A stretch of 64,000 nucleotides of DNA from Acinetobacter soli (GCF_000760595.1 NZ_BBNM01000005.1:62001-126000), one strand, 5' to 3'; shown: positions 36,379 through 46,572, numbered from the stretch's first letter. Numbers and translations: made by a program. The notes: a model not told the origin generated them from the letters alone.

Positions 36379-36810
36379 TTAGCGAGTGCGCGGGAAGATT
36401 TCGTCCGCAGCAAAGAAGTACGCAATTTCGCGCTCAGCAGATGCAACTGAGTCAGAACCGTGCGCAGCATTTTCGTCAATGCTTGTTGCAAAGTCTGCAC
36501 GAATTGTACCAGGAGCCGCTTCTTTCGGGTTAGTTGCACCCAAGATTTCACGGTGAGCAAGTACAGCGTTTTCGCCTTCAAGCGCAGAAACAACCACTGG
36601 ACCAGAAGTCATGAACGCAACGAGGTCAGCAAAGAAACCGCGTTCTTTGTGCTCAGCGTAGAAGCCTTCAGCTTCAGCTTGAGTCAAGTGCTTGTATTTA
36701 ACAGCAACTGGCTTCAGACCTGCTTTTTCGAAACGAGCGATGATTTCACCAATGTGATTTTTACCTACAGCATCTGGCTTGATAATAGACAGAGTACGTT
36801 CAATTGCCAT
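36379..36810 (-). CDS. ndk: Nucleoside-diphosphate kinase
   Basis: Balances nucleoside triphosphate pools by phosphate transfer from ATP through a histidine. The 143-residue protein starts [20 protein letters not shown]; the catalytic His lies in [11 protein letters not shown] and ends near EIFPRTR as usual. A TATAAT (36853-36858) lies 43 bases before the start. Confidence 0.98.
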   Translation of the reverse strand: MAIERTLSIIKPDAVGKNHIGEIIARFEKAGLKPVAVKYKHLTQAEAEGFYAEHKERGFFADLVAFMTSGPVVVSALEGENAVLAHREILGATNPKEAAPGTIRADFATSIDENAAHGSDSVASAEREIAYFFAADEIFPRTR

Positions 36811-36852
36811 GAGTGGCTCCTATACGCTTTAAACGTGAAAAAAATTTGCCGC

Positions 36853-36858
36853 ATTATA
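36853..36858 (-). promoter_or_regulatory. -10 element of ndk
   Basis: TATAAT on the minus strand in CGGTATAATGCGG, 43 bases before the ndk ATG. The -35 region is not clear. Confidence 0.6.
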
Positions 36859-36918
36859 CCGATGTCCGGGCCAATAATCAGCTTCGAATCGGTAAAAGTT
36901 TGGTTTTTTCTGTGATTT

Positions 36919-37119
36919 TTATCGAACTTCGTCAATCCAGGCCATTTGGATGGCCTCTAACAGTCCTTCTGTCGATTTTTGCGGATCATCATTAAAATCG
37001 GGTAAGGCGCACACCCATGCGTGTAGGTCGGTAAAACGAATCCATTGCGGATCGACCTCTGGATGTGCTTCTGAAAGCTCAATGGCAATATCAATGGTGT
37101 CTGTCCAACGTAGGCCCAT
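36919..37119 (-). CDS. iscX: Fe-S cluster assembly protein IscX
   Basis: A 66-residue acidic protein matching IscX (YfhJ): MGLRWTDTIDIAIELSEAHP, then FTDLHAWVCALPDFNDDP and LLEAIQMAWIDEVR. IscX binds IscS and iron and tunes cluster assembly. Here it stands alone, away from iscRSUA, between ndk and a phosphatase gene. Confidence 0.92.
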   Translation of the reverse strand: MGLRWTDTIDIAIELSEAHPEVDPQWIRFTDLHAWVCALPDFNDDPQKSTEGLLEAIQMAWIDEVR

Positions 37120-37190
37120 TCGAGGTTCCTGTCTGTTTAAGATGAAGTCTGGTTACTTTAGCAAATTTATAAAACAGAGAGAATCGTTTC

Positions 37191-37742
37191 TCAAAGCACA
37201 ACGCCCAACATTGGCGCACAAAAAATAATCATGCCAGCGATTGATGCACCAATCAGTGCGCCGACCATCACATCACTTGGATAATGTAAACCCAAAATCA
37301 TGCGAGATAACGCCACCAGCAAGGTAAACGGCAGCATGAGCGTTACGAGTACAGGCATAACATAACCTAAGCAGATGGTTGCCATGACCGCGTGTAAGGT
37401 ATGCCCAGACGGAAAGCTGAAATGATCTAGCGGACGCTCTCCCAGTACAATCACTTGATGCACTTGGTAAGGGCGAGGCCGAGTCGTTTTATGCTTCAAA
37501 AATTTGTATAGCACGGTTCCAATTGAGCTACCCAGCACGAGGTACACGATTTGTATGCCATAAGGCAAACCTTTTGTTATCCAGACCATCGCCAGCATAG
37601 CGTACCAAAACGAACCGTCACCCAAACGGCTGACCACTTTAAAAAATGTGGCAACACGCTGTGAGTGTGAAAAATGATTTAGATACACACATCCTCTTAA
37701 ATCGAGGTCCAGTATTCTTATTTTTGCATTCTTAAAATTCAT
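37191..37742 (-). CDS. PAP2-family membrane phosphatase
   Basis: A 183-residue inner-membrane phosphatase with about five helices. All three PAP2 catalytic motifs are present: KHKTTRPRP (K-x6-RP), FSFPSGHTLHAV (PSGH) and SRMILGLHYPSDV (SR-x5-H-x3-D). It may act on undecaprenyl diphosphate, phosphatidic acid or phosphatidylglycerol phosphate. It lies 25 bases after the glycosyltransferase gene, so they form an operon and may share a glycolipid substrate. Confidence 0.9.
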   Translation of the reverse strand: MNFKNAKIRILDLDLRGCVYLNHFSHSQRVATFFKVVSRLGDGSFWYAMLAMVWITKGLPYGIQIVYLVLGSSIGTVLYKFLKHKTTRPRPYQVHQVIVLGERPLDHFSFPSGHTLHAVMATICLGYVMPVLVTLMLPFTLLVALSRMILGLHYPSDVMVGALIGASIAGMIIFCAPMLGVVL

Positions 37743-37767
37743 GGTGTGTTCTCCTCACGCTTAACGT

Positions 37768-39078
37768 TTAGAATGATGTCATGTAGGGCTCCTTGACCAC
37801 CCGATATAAGGCTTGTTCCATTTGTTGTACGGGAAATTGCCAGCCATCTTGTTCTACGCGCTGCCGCGCGAGACGTCCCATTTGCCGTAGCATCATAGCA
37901 GCAGGCAGCTGACGCATGTTGTGAATAAACGTAGCAGGTTGCCCGACAGGGCTCAACCATCCTGTTACACCGTGTTGCACATATTGATGCGCACAGGCGT
38001 AATCGTAAGCCACGACAGGTAGACCACTGGCCATGGCTTCGAGCACCACATTACCAAAGGTTTCTACTTGACTTGCAAACACAAATACATCTGCGCTTGC
38101 ATAAGCTTCTGCAAGATTCCTGCCACTTAAACTTCCCGTAAATATTACGTCACGATTTTGATCAAGTGCCTGCAATCGTGCTCGGTCTGGGCCATCCCCA
38201 ACAATCACCAGTTTCTGGCGTACCCGCTCGGTACGCTGCATCGCCAGATAATTTTCAATCAGTAGGTCAATCTCTTTTTCAGGAGACAGACGCCCGACAT
38301 AAAGCATCACGCATGTATCGGGTGCAGCCTGCCAAGATTGCCTTAAAGATTCGTTTCGATGGCTTGGTGAAAAAAAATCTGGATCAACCCCTCGCCCCAC
38401 AATCGCTAGCGGGCAAGTTACACCAAATGCACGTAAGGCTTTCTCGGTGTCTTTACTGGGCACACAGGTCATTTGGGTATGATTATGAAACCAGCGTAAA
38501 TAGCCCTGTATGGGTTTGAGTAAAAATGCCAAATCAAAAAAGCGGCTAAAATCCTGAAACGGCGAGTGAAACCCACTGGAAAGCGGGATTTTTCGGGCCT
38601 GCGCCGCATATAACGCACAGAGTCCTAATGGCCCTTCCGTTACAATATGTACCACATCAGGTACAAAGCTTTCTAAAGCTTTAGATACTTTCAGATACTG
38701 TGGCCAGCCGAATTGCAGCTCTGGATATTTGGGAATTTTTTGTGCATGCACCAAACATTCACGATGCGGCGTAAATTCAGCACAAGCTCGTTTTTGTTGT
38801 GGTCGAATCAGTAGAATTTTATGACCTTGTGCCTGTAAGCCCTTGCAGAGCTGTAGCAAAGACATGGCCACCCCATTGATTTCTGGCGGCCACGTTTCGG
38901 TTACGATCGCAATTTTTAAACGTGGGCGAACCAGCTCATTCAGGCAATCTAGATCCCGTGAAAAAGGATTGAAACGACGTTTAAAATAAAATTTAAAACT
39001 TTCTGGAATCTGTTGTTGTTTTAGTAGCGTTGTAGCGGGAAAACCGTACATACAAGCGTCCATTGGCGTATTTATCAT
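37768..39078 (-). CDS. Family 4 glycosyltransferase
   Basis: A 436-residue GT-B retaining glycosyltransferase. After about 50 residues of unclear function comes RLKIAIVTETWPPEINGVAM, then the donor-binding half with LYVGRLSPEKEIDLLI, VFVFASQVETFGNVVLEAMA (E-x7-E catalytic region) and GLPVVAYD. It resembles alpha-mannosyltransferases that act on diacylglycerol or phosphatidylinositol. The adjacent PAP2 phosphatase, which could supply diacylglycerol, fits a glycolipid role, but this is inference. Confidence 0.87.
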   Translation of the reverse strand: MINTPMDACMYGFPATTLLKQQQIPESFKFYFKRRFNPFSRDLDCLNELVRPRLKIAIVTETWPPEINGVAMSLLQLCKGLQAQGHKILLIRPQQKRACAEFTPHRECLVHAQKIPKYPELQFGWPQYLKVSKALESFVPDVVHIVTEGPLGLCALYAAQARKIPLSSGFHSPFQDFSRFFDLAFLLKPIQGYLRWFHNHTQMTCVPSKDTEKALRAFGVTCPLAIVGRGVDPDFFSPSHRNESLRQSWQAAPDTCVMLYVGRLSPEKEIDLLIENYLAMQRTERVRQKLVIVGDGPDRARLQALDQNRDVIFTGSLSGRNLAEAYASADVFVFASQVETFGNVVLEAMASGLPVVAYDYACAHQYVQHGVTGWLSPVGQPATFIHNMRQLPAAMMLRQMGRLARQRVEQDGWQFPVQQMEQALYRVVKEPYMTSF

Positions 39079-39147
39079 AGCTCAAAGTTTAAGCAGCCTC
39101 TTTGACACTTTCATGATCTTGATATGACAGTTTTCTGACAACCCTAT

Positions 39148-39197
39148 AAAAAAACCTCCTCACCATCCTTATACATTGATCGCGAGAAGGTTTTTTA
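39148..39197 (-). terminator. Possible terminator after prc
   Basis: On the minus strand AAACCTTCTC pairs with GAGGAGGTTT (one mismatch) across a long loop and is followed by TTTTTTTATAGG, 15 bases after the prc stop. Confidence 0.5.
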
Positions 39198-39211
39198 AAG
39201 CATGTTAAGGC

Positions 39212-41395
39212 TTATTTTCCTTGGAGCTTTGAGTAGTCTAGCAACACATTCATCGCCTCATTCACAAAAGCCTCTTCTTCAGGAAGCGGCGGACGCTGCG
39301 TAGCTTTCATTTTGGCACGCGATTCACTGAGCGCATCCAAAGAAGCCTGATAGGTTTCCCAATTAGCATAAGGCTTCAAACCTGTCGCCGCACGGCGTTT
39401 GTTTTCCGCATCTAGGGTTTGCTTCTCTAATGCCAAAATTTCAGCCTTGCGTTGATCGATATCGAGCACAGTACGTTTCTGATCTTTGGTTTCTTGTGCA
39501 ATCGACTTACGTGTTTCCAAGTAGTTAAATTGCGGATCTTTCGAAACACGTTGCGTTGATAACTGCGCCAATTTAGTCACGTAAGGCTGAATTGAACCTT
39601 CACGTTTGAATGGTGCGGTCGGAATGGTATCCCACTTCAATGCATTTTTGGCTTTACGCTCACCAAACTCTTCATCGTAAATATCCACCAGCTTAATGTC
39701 TGGAATAACCCCTTTATTTTGGGTACTTCCACCGGTCACGCGGTAGAATTTACGCTGTGTCAAGGTCGCCTGACCATAGGCCAGACTGTCTAACTGCACC
39801 TGTGCAGTTCCCTTGCCTGTAGTGGTACTACCAATCACCACGCCACGCTCATAGTCTTGTATGGCCGCAGAGTAAATTTCACTCGCCGATGCAGACGCCA
39901 GATTCACCAAAATCGCCAGCGGACCTGCGTAGGTCTGTGCGCCACCGTCGTTGTCTTCAAAGACACTGACATTACCGTTACCATCTCGAATTTGAACCAC
40001 AGGACCAGATTTAATCACTTGCCCAAGCATACGCGCCACTTCTTCAAGCGAACCACCTGGGTTATTACGTAAATCGATGATAATCCCTTCAACATTTTTG
40101 GCAGAAAGTGCCTTCAAGGCATTATTGGTATCTTCAGAGACCGAACGATACTCGGTACCGGCACGACGGGCGCGATAATTTAAGTAAAACGATGGAATTT
40201 CAATCACACCGTACACATGTTTTTTACCGTCACGAGTCAGATCTACAGTACGTGAACGCACACCGGCATCTTCTTCCTGAATGACATCACGCACCAAAGT
40301 CACACTGCGGGCCTGACTCATCTGCGCCCCCGGACCCAACACACGAATCGTGACTTTGGTACCGCGTTTACCGCGAATCAGTCCTACAATTTCCGAACTT
40401 GGCCAGCCAATCACGTCGACCATCTTGTCGCCATCTTGAGCCACCCCAATGATACGATCACCGGATTTAATTTGACCCGACTTACTTGCCGGACCACCTT
40501 CTACAATGGTTTCAATTTTGGTGTAATCTTCATTACCACGTTCAGGACGAATCGATACCCCAATCCCTTCAAGCTGTAACGTTGTCTGGCGGTTGAGCTC
40601 AATGGCATCGATTGGCGGATAATAATTACTATGTGGATCATAGGTCGCCATCATCGCGTTGAGTGTCTTATCAAGCACGTCATCGCTTTTCACCCGCTTC
40701 AAACGTTCCAACTGACGTGTGTAACGTTTCACCAAGGTTTGAACAGGGGTTAAATCATCTGCACTGGCCAAGTCTTGTCCATTTGCAAGTGAAGGATTGT
40801 CTTTAAGTGCCTTTTGTTTGGCCAGATCCTCTTCTTTGCTGATGGTCATGTTGATCAACTGCGACACCAGCATTTTACGCCAGTAATCTTGCTGCTCGGC
40901 AGCCGTTTTAAAAAATGGTGCTTTTTCGCGGTCTGTCTCGATATAGACATTTGGCTGTTTGAGATTTTGTGGCTTTTTCAGCTCATTAAGTACAAACTCG
41001 TAAAACGCTTTAAGATGTTCACGGTATTGCGCATGAATGGTAAACGGACCAGATAAATCGCCTGCTTTTAAGGCAGCACCGAAGGTCGGTCCGTATTTTT
41101 GCTTATATTGAGCCACTTCAGCAGCAAGAAAAATCGAATGATCCGGATCGAGGCTATCGAGATACATATCTAAGATGCGGTTCGATGTGGTGGCATCCAG
41201 ACGCATGTTGAGATAATGCTGACGATCCACCAGCGTTGCGAGTTGGCGCGACACCAGCGCTTGTTCTTTGGTAGGTTGAATCGACTGAGAAACAGAAACA
41301 GTATCGGTCGCGGCAATTGCCTCATTAATTGCATGGGAGAAGAAAAAACCGCCAGTTGCGAGCGCAACTGCACATGCGAGTACTTGAAGTTTCAT
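39212..41395 (-). CDS. prc: Carboxy-terminal processing (tail-specific) protease Prc
   Basis: A 727-residue periplasmic S41 protease that processes penicillin-binding protein 3 and degrades tagged or misfolded proteins. It has a signal peptide (VLACAVALATGGFFFSHAINEAIA), a PDZ domain (GIGVSIRPE and GPASKSGQIKSGDRIIGV near residue 290), and the Ser-Lys dyad in NLASASASEIYSAA and TTTGKGTAQ near residues 490-515. The C-terminal ~150 residues are the DUF3340 extension typical of the long Prc form. Confidence 0.96.
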   Translation of the reverse strand: MKLQVLACAVALATGGFFFSHAINEAIAATDTVSVSQSIQPTKEQALVSRQLATLVDRQHYLNMRLDATTSNRILDMYLDSLDPDHSIFLAAEVAQYKQKYGPTFGAALKAGDLSGPFTIHAQYREHLKAFYEFVLNELKKPQNLKQPNVYIETDREKAPFFKTAAEQQDYWRKMLVSQLINMTISKEEDLAKQKALKDNPSLANGQDLASADDLTPVQTLVKRYTRQLERLKRVKSDDVLDKTLNAMMATYDPHSNYYPPIDAIELNRQTTLQLEGIGVSIRPERGNEDYTKIETIVEGGPASKSGQIKSGDRIIGVAQDGDKMVDVIGWPSSEIVGLIRGKRGTKVTIRVLGPGAQMSQARSVTLVRDVIQEEDAGVRSRTVDLTRDGKKHVYGVIEIPSFYLNYRARRAGTEYRSVSEDTNNALKALSAKNVEGIIIDLRNNPGGSLEEVARMLGQVIKSGPVVQIRDGNGNVSVFEDNDGGAQTYAGPLAILVNLASASASEIYSAAIQDYERGVVIGSTTTGKGTAQVQLDSLAYGQATLTQRKFYRVTGGSTQNKGVIPDIKLVDIYDEEFGERKAKNALKWDTIPTAPFKREGSIQPYVTKLAQLSTQRVSKDPQFNYLETRKSIAQETKDQKRTVLDIDQRKAEILALEKQTLDAENKRRAATGLKPYANWETYQASLDALSESRAKMKATQRPPLPEEEAFVNEAMNVLLDYSKLQGK

Positions 41396-41627
41396 AAATT
41401 CTTAATACGTCCTGAGCTTTCCATTATCAGGGTGGATTGCCTAGCCGTTGAAAATGCAATTCACCCCACACGCCGAGTCTTCGATCTTTATCGTCGATTC
41501 AACATCTTAATCAACTTAATTTGTGTACGTCGTGTAGTTTTATCATATTCTGTGCTGACAAAATGTAGCAAATCATTGCAAAATTCCGTTATCGTTCTTT
41601 AATTCACACCCCAAAACGGATTCTTAT

Positions 41628-42647
41628 ATGATTGGCGCATTGATGCTCGACATTGCTGGCACAGAGCTTACTCAAGAAGATATTGAACTCTTGCGCGCTC
41701 CGCAAGTCGGCGGCATGATTTTATTTTCAAGAAACATCGAATCACCCGCTCAAGTACGCGCCCTGACCGATCACATGCGTCAAATTCGTCCCGACATTTT
41801 AATTGCCGTGGATCAAGAAGGCGGACGTGTGCAACGCCTGAGAACCGGTTTTACCGCACTTCCTGCCATGGGTAAATTCGGTGAATATTATCTTGAGCAA
41901 CCCGAGCAGGCAGTTGCTCTGGCCGAACAATGCGGCTGGCTAATGGCCACCGAAGTACTGGCTGTCGGAATCGACTTTAGTTTCGCGCCAGTACTTGATA
42001 TCAATGCCATCAGTGATGTGATTGGTGATCGGAGCTTTGCCAACAATCCGCATGATATTACCGTGCTTGCGGCGGCCTTTATGCGCGGAATGAAACAAGC
42101 AGGCATGGCGACCACAGGAAAACATTTTCCGGGACACGGCTCTGTCAAAGCCGATTCGCATGTAGCCGCGGCGATTGACTCGCGTCACTACGATGAGATT
42201 TATCGGACCGACATGCAGACCTTTATTCAGTTGATGCCTCAACTGGATGCCCTGATGCCTGCACACGTGATTTATGATCAGGTCGATCCACATCCGGCTG
42301 GCTTCTCACCGTTTTGGATTCAAGAGGTGCTGCGCAAGCAACTTGGTTTTGATGGCGTTTTGTTTTCAGATGACTTGACGATGCAAGCCGCTTGCGTGGC
42401 TGGTGGCGCAGATGAACGCTTAAAAGCGGCACTTGATGCAGGCTGTGATATGGGACTGGTTTGTAATGATCGCGCAGCAGCATGTTTGGCGCTGGATGCC
42501 ATTTCCACTTATGCACTTCCTAATCAAGATCGTTTAAGCCGCATGCGTGGTCAATGCCCTGAACTGAAAATTTCAAGTGCATTATCGCTCGGAGAAACAT
42601 GGCAAACGACTAAAAATGCTATTGAAGCGTTTAAAAATTCATTTTAA
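41628..42647 (+). CDS. nagZ: Beta-N-acetylhexosaminidase (muropeptide recycling)
   Basis: NagZ removes N-acetylglucosamine from anhydro-muropeptides in the cytoplasm. The 339-residue GH3 enzyme shows MILFSRNIESPAQVRALTDH, AVDQEGGRVQRL, the KHFPGHGSVKADSH loop with the catalytic Asp-His pair, and the nucleophile Asp in GVLFSDDLTM. The 232-base divergent gap to prc must hold both promoters; I see no clear -35/-10 pair in it. Confidence 0.97.
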   Translation: MIGALMLDIAGTELTQEDIELLRAPQVGGMILFSRNIESPAQVRALTDHMRQIRPDILIAVDQEGGRVQRLRTGFTALPAMGKFGEYYLEQPEQAVALAEQCGWLMATEVLAVGIDFSFAPVLDINAISDVIGDRSFANNPHDITVLAAAFMRGMKQAGMATTGKHFPGHGSVKADSHVAAAIDSRHYDEIYRTDMQTFIQLMPQLDALMPAHVIYDQVDPHPAGFSPFWIQEVLRKQLGFDGVLFSDDLTMQAACVAGGADERLKAALDAGCDMGLVCNDRAAACLALDAISTYALPNQDRLSRMRGQCPELKISSALSLGETWQTTKNAIEAFKNSF

Positions 42648-42678
42648 CTTGCATAGAGCAGCAACGATCTAATCTAAA

Positions 42679-42702
42679 CCAGAAGCTGTACGCAGCTTCT
42701 GG
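42679..42702. terminator. Strong hairpin between nagZ and the methyltransferase gene
   Basis: CCAGAAGCTG and CAGCTTCTGG form a perfect 10-bp stem with loop TACG. The following bases (TAAAACG) give a poor U-run, so it may pause or partly terminate nagZ transcription or stabilise its RNA end. Confidence 0.5.
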
Positions 42703-42740
42703 TAAAACGCGAGAAGCAAAACACAACGATTAAAATAAAA

Positions 42741-43613
42741 ATGAGTCAGGACGATATGAAGCCATCTCTTTCCAAACATCGACATATTTCATTTACCGCA
42801 CATTATACCGGTTACATTTGGTACAAAATGGGTATTTCACATCAGGTGTTTGCCACCCGTAAAGGTCGATCGCTGGTCTCTTTGGCGCACCCACTGGAAA
42901 CTTGGGCAGAAAAATTTGTGGGCGGCAGCATGCGCAGCACACTCAAACAACGCCATCAAATGCTGGATCAGACACTTGAAGCGCTGATTGCACAACATCC
43001 AGACCTTCAAGTACTTGAAATTGCTTGTGGCCTATCACCGCGTGGCTGGCGGTTTAGGCAGCAATATCCGAATATTGAGTTTCGCGAACTGGATTTACCA
43101 GATATGGCAGCTGTCAAACAGGCAGCTCTTAAACAACTCGACCCAAATAGTCCGGATGTATTATCGGTGGATCTGTTTACACCTGATTTTGCAACAGTAT
43201 TTGAACTTTTCGATCCTAAAAAACCGTTGGTGATTATCAGTGAAGGATTGATCAATTATTTTAGCAAAGCCCTGCTGGGCGAATTATTAGATGCACTCTC
43301 GACTCATGGTCATGAATTTAAACAATTACATTATTTGACCGACTGGTATCCCGAGCCTACACAAAACAAACTGGCTGCTGTAATTTGGCATAGCAGTAAG
43401 CTTCTTAAATGGGTGTCACGCAGTGCATTCAGTTTTCACTTCACTACACCGCAAGAAATTCAGCGCTTTTTTAATCAGCACGGATTTGCGCAGGTTCAAA
43501 TTCTTCAACCTGCACAATTATCTCAACCATTTAATTCAGTGAATCCAGAACAACACGCACATTTAGGTGATTTGGTCTGGATGGTCCATGCACAACACTT
43601 GGCGCAATCCTAG
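42741..43613 (+). CDS. Class I SAM-dependent methyltransferase (leucine carboxyl methyltransferase-like)
   Basis: A 290-residue protein with a SAM-binding core: VLEIACGLSPRGWRFRQQYP (motif I near residue 95), FRELDLPDMAAVK (acidic end of strand 2) and PLVIISEGLINYFSKALLG. The EGLxNYF motif and layout resemble the LCM/PpmLCM family found for polyketide or peptide O-methylation. Substrate unknown. The start at 42741 may instead be the Met five codons later. It converges with the hydrolase gene, overlapping its stop by four bases. Confidence 0.78.
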   Translation: MSQDDMKPSLSKHRHISFTAHYTGYIWYKMGISHQVFATRKGRSLVSLAHPLETWAEKFVGGSMRSTLKQRHQMLDQTLEALIAQHPDLQVLEIACGLSPRGWRFRQQYPNIEFRELDLPDMAAVKQAALKQLDPNSPDVLSVDLFTPDFATVFELFDPKKPLVIISEGLINYFSKALLGELLDALSTHGHEFKQLHYLTDWYPEPTQNKLAAVIWHSSKLLKWVSRSAFSFHFTTPQEIQRFFNQHGFAQVQILQPAQLSQPFNSVNPEQHAHLGDLVWMVHAQHLAQS

Positions 43614-44944
43614 ACGACCGCTGCAAAGTGCTGCTGACGTTGCTTTTGACGCTCGACATAACGCAATAAGCGATCGGCAAGCGTGAAGCTGCCATGTTTG
43701 AAGATCGCTCTAACTCCAGAGGCTTCAGCTTCAAAGATCAGACATTCAATCTGAAAGCTTCCTTCGTCATCATGTAAATGCAGTGCCAAATCACGAGGTG
43801 CATCATTGACTGCATTTAAATCCGTCAACTGCTCTAATCGAAAAAATACCCCAAAAAAACTCAGATCAACAATTTGCACATCAATCGAATGATCGTGTAA
43901 TCGATGGGTCAGCTTCGTTTTAGACGGATTAACCGGAATACGAATTTCGCCGCGACGCTCCATCATCTGCATCTGATCGCGAGTCATCGGTAAAATTCCG
44001 TCTAACTGATGAATTGAACGACCACTTAAAAATGCCTCAAACAGACGCATGGTTTCCTTACGGCGCTGAAGCTGGGGAACATGATCGGCATTGACAATAA
44101 GCGCAAATTGCATATTCGGACATTGCAGTGCAAAGTTGGCATTTTCATAAGGCAAGGTAAAACTATCGAACTGCCCTGCCGCGACCAGTGTTTCGCATAT
44201 TGGTACGGGCACATCGGTTAGACGTAACAAACGCTCACAGTTGATTTGATAGCGTAGTCGTTCAGTGGCATTAAACTCTGACATTTGCTGAAAAAACAAA
44301 CGTTTTGCTGTAGGTGACATTCGGGTCTGATCTAGCTTGGCATGATTGACCAAATATAAAATCACCGCCTGACCAAATTCAGACATACGGTCTTCTTGCA
44401 TGAGTTTGAGCGACTCTTCCAAAATCATGCGCCAGCTTTTTCGCGTTTTTTGCATAACCCCCATCAGCACCAAGCGCTCGACCATATCGGGGCGTAAGTC
44501 TGCAAAGCAAGAAGCGATCACCGAGCCCAAAGACATTCCCATGACCGAAATTTTACTTAGTTGAACCTGTTCAAGCCACTGTACAAGAATTCGCGCCAGA
44601 TCAGGCAGCTCCAAGCTTGCCGCCGATACACCGCTGTCACGGTTGGTAATTTGCTGATTTGCGCCCATCGATGGCAGATCGATTAAAATCACAGGGCCGC
44701 ACTGGAATAACTGTTCGACACAATATTTATAAGAATTAAAGTTTTGAAAGGCACCGCCAACAATTAAAATCGGCGTTTGATGCGCGGTTTCTGGTGTGGC
44801 AATCGCCATGTATTCGACTTTCCAGCCTGCGATCCAAGTTTCTCTTGCTGGCTGTTTAAAGCTATCTCGGTGGTATAAATCAAAAAAACCTGATGACATC
44901 CCTTCACGATGAACATCCTCATCCATGCGGATAATGGAATTCAT
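43610..44944 (-). CDS. Alpha/beta hydrolase fused to a C-terminal PilZ-like domain
   Basis: A 444-residue protein. Residues about 40-310 are an alpha/beta hydrolase with the nucleophile elbow GMSLGS (Ser138), a candidate acid in AGQFDSF (Asp260) and the catalytic His288 in NADHVPQ. Residues about 325-435 look like a PilZ domain: RGEIR (331-335, RxxxR) and DLSFFG (360-365, DxSxxG), the two cyclic-di-GMP binding motifs. This suggests a hydrolase controlled by c-di-GMP. The start has an excellent ribosome site, GGAGGGAGAAC. Substrate and cellular role are unknown. Confidence 0.8.
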   Translation of the reverse strand: MNSIIRMDEDVHREGMSSGFFDLYHRDSFKQPARETWIAGWKVEYMAIATPETAHQTPILIVGGAFQNFNSYKYCVEQLFQCGPVILIDLPSMGANQQITNRDSGVSAASLELPDLARILVQWLEQVQLSKISVMGMSLGSVIASCFADLRPDMVERLVLMGVMQKTRKSWRMILEESLKLMQEDRMSEFGQAVILYLVNHAKLDQTRMSPTAKRLFFQQMSEFNATERLRYQINCERLLRLTDVPVPICETLVAAGQFDSFTLPYENANFALQCPNMQFALIVNADHVPQLQRRKETMRLFEAFLSGRSIHQLDGILPMTRDQMQMMERRGEIRIPVNPSKTKLTHRLHDHSIDVQIVDLSFFGVFFRLEQLTDLNAVNDAPRDLALHLHDDEGSFQIECLIFEAEASGVRAIFKHGSFTLADRLLRYVERQKQRQQHFAAVV

Positions 44945-45250
44945 GTTCTCCCTCCTGCTTGCATTGGATTTTTATTTCTACAAGCTATGTTCAACCATTC
45001 ATTAAAATTTGAGTTTTACAGGTAACGCTGTTATTTCACTAAAAAAAAGAGTTAAGTGACCGTGTTTTCATTCTATACAGATGCAGGATTTTTAAGCAAT
45101 ACATTTCACCGCCACTTATCCAGATTCATTTTCAAATAGATTACAAAATATATCGCGCGCTATTTATGCACGCTTTTTGCATTGCAAGCATTCATTGTTT
45201 GTAAATTGCCTGCTACTATGGAAAGTCCAAGAATAATTCTTTGAAAGCGT
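44945..45250. promoter_or_regulatory. Divergent intergenic region between the hydrolase and proA
   Basis: 306 bases with no convincing gene. It contains a possible proA -10 (TACTAT, 45214-45219) and the hydrolase ribosome site at the left edge. The middle is AT-rich with a run of eight A at 45041-45048. No other element stands out. Confidence 0.45.
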
Positions 45251-46516
45251 ATGCAAGATTCAATTGAACATTATATGCAGACAGTAGGTCAGCAGGCACG
45301 TCGTGCATCTCGACTGCTCTCAAGCGCATCTACGTCCGTCAAAAACCATGCACTGTCGTCGATTTATACAGCTTTGGCAGACCGTCAGAACGAGATTCTT
45401 GCGGCCAATGCCATTGATATGAAAAAAGGCCAAGAACAGCATCTTGACAGCGCATTACTGGATCGATTGGAACTTACCCCCACACGCTTTAAAGGAATGC
45501 TGCAAGGCTTAAACGATGTCATCGCATTGGTCGACCCCATTGGCGAAATTACCGATCTGGCCTATCGTCCATCTGGTATTCAAATTGGCAAGATGCGTGT
45601 TCCGCTTGGTGTAGTGGGCATGATTTATGAGTCTCGTCCTAACGTGACACTAGAAGCTGCTGCACTAGCCCTAAAATCGGGTAATGCGATTATTTTGCGT
45701 GGCGGCTCTGAGGCTTTTGAATCGAATAAAGCCATTGCGGCAGCCATCCAGCACGGTCTCAAACGTGCGGGCCTACCAGAAGCAGCCATTCAGGTGATTG
45801 AAACCACTGACCGCGCAGCCGTAGGTCAGCTCATTACCATGTCTGAATATGTAGATGTGATTGTGCCACGTGGTGGAAAAAGCCTGATCGAACGCATCAC
45901 CAATGAGGCCCGTATTCCAGTCATCAAGCATCTCGATGGCAATTGTCATGTGTTTGTGGATGTTGAAGCTGATTTGCATAAAGCCTTACCCATCGCACTC
46001 AATGCCAAAACACATCGTTATGGCGTATGTAATGCCATGGAAACTTTACTGGTTCATGAGGAAATTGCCGAAGAATTCTTGCCGGGCATTGCCGAACTAT
46101 ATGCAGAAAAACATGTCGAGCTGCGCGGCTGTCATGCAACGCGTAAAATCCTCGGTAGCGGTGTAAAAACAGCGACTGAAGAAGACTGGTATACCGAATA
46201 TTTGGCCCCTATCTTGGCCATTAAAGTGGTTGCCAATATTGATGAAGCCATTGAACACATTAATAAATATGGCTCGCATCATACCGATGCCATCGTGACC
46301 GAAAATTACAGTAAAGTCCGTAAGTTTCTGGCCGAAGTCGATTCAAGCTCAGTGATGATCAATGCCTCTACACGCTTTGCCGACGGATTTGAGTATGGTT
46401 TAGGTGCTGAAATTGGTATCTCAACAGATAAAATTCACGCACGCGGTCCGGTTGGTTTGGAAGGATTAACCTCACAAAAATGGATTGTGTTTGGCGACGG
46501 TCAAATTCGCCATTAA
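45251..46516 (+). CDS. proA: Gamma-glutamyl phosphate reductase
   Basis: ProA reduces gamma-glutamyl phosphate to glutamate semialdehyde in proline synthesis. The 421-residue product fits the family length. Motifs: [47 protein letters not shown], and the catalytic Cys in [17 protein letters not shown]. proB is not adjacent, as is usual in this group. Confidence 0.97.
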   Translation: MQDSIEHYMQTVGQQARRASRLLSSASTSVKNHALSSIYTALADRQNEILAANAIDMKKGQEQHLDSALLDRLELTPTRFKGMLQGLNDVIALVDPIGEITDLAYRPSGIQIGKMRVPLGVVGMIYESRPNVTLEAAALALKSGNAIILRGGSEAFESNKAIAAAIQHGLKRAGLPEAAIQVIETTDRAAVGQLITMSEYVDVIVPRGGKSLIERITNEARIPVIKHLDGNCHVFVDVEADLHKALPIALNAKTHRYGVCNAMETLLVHEEIAEEFLPGIAELYAEKHVELRGCHATRKILGSGVKTATEEDWYTEYLAPILAIKVVANIDEAIEHINKYGSHHTDAIVTENYSKVRKFLAEVDSSSVMINASTRFADGFEYGLGAEIGISTDKIHARGPVGLEGLTSQKWIVFGDGQIRH

Positions 46517-46544
46517 GTTAATAAACCATTCATAACTTTCAATC

Positions 46545-46572
46545 AAAGCGTCTGATCAATCTCAGGCGCTTT
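46545..46572 (+). terminator. Terminator after proA
   Basis: AAGCGTCTGA and TCAGGCGCTT pair (one T-G) around a 6-base loop, followed by TTATTTTTA. Confidence 0.75.
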
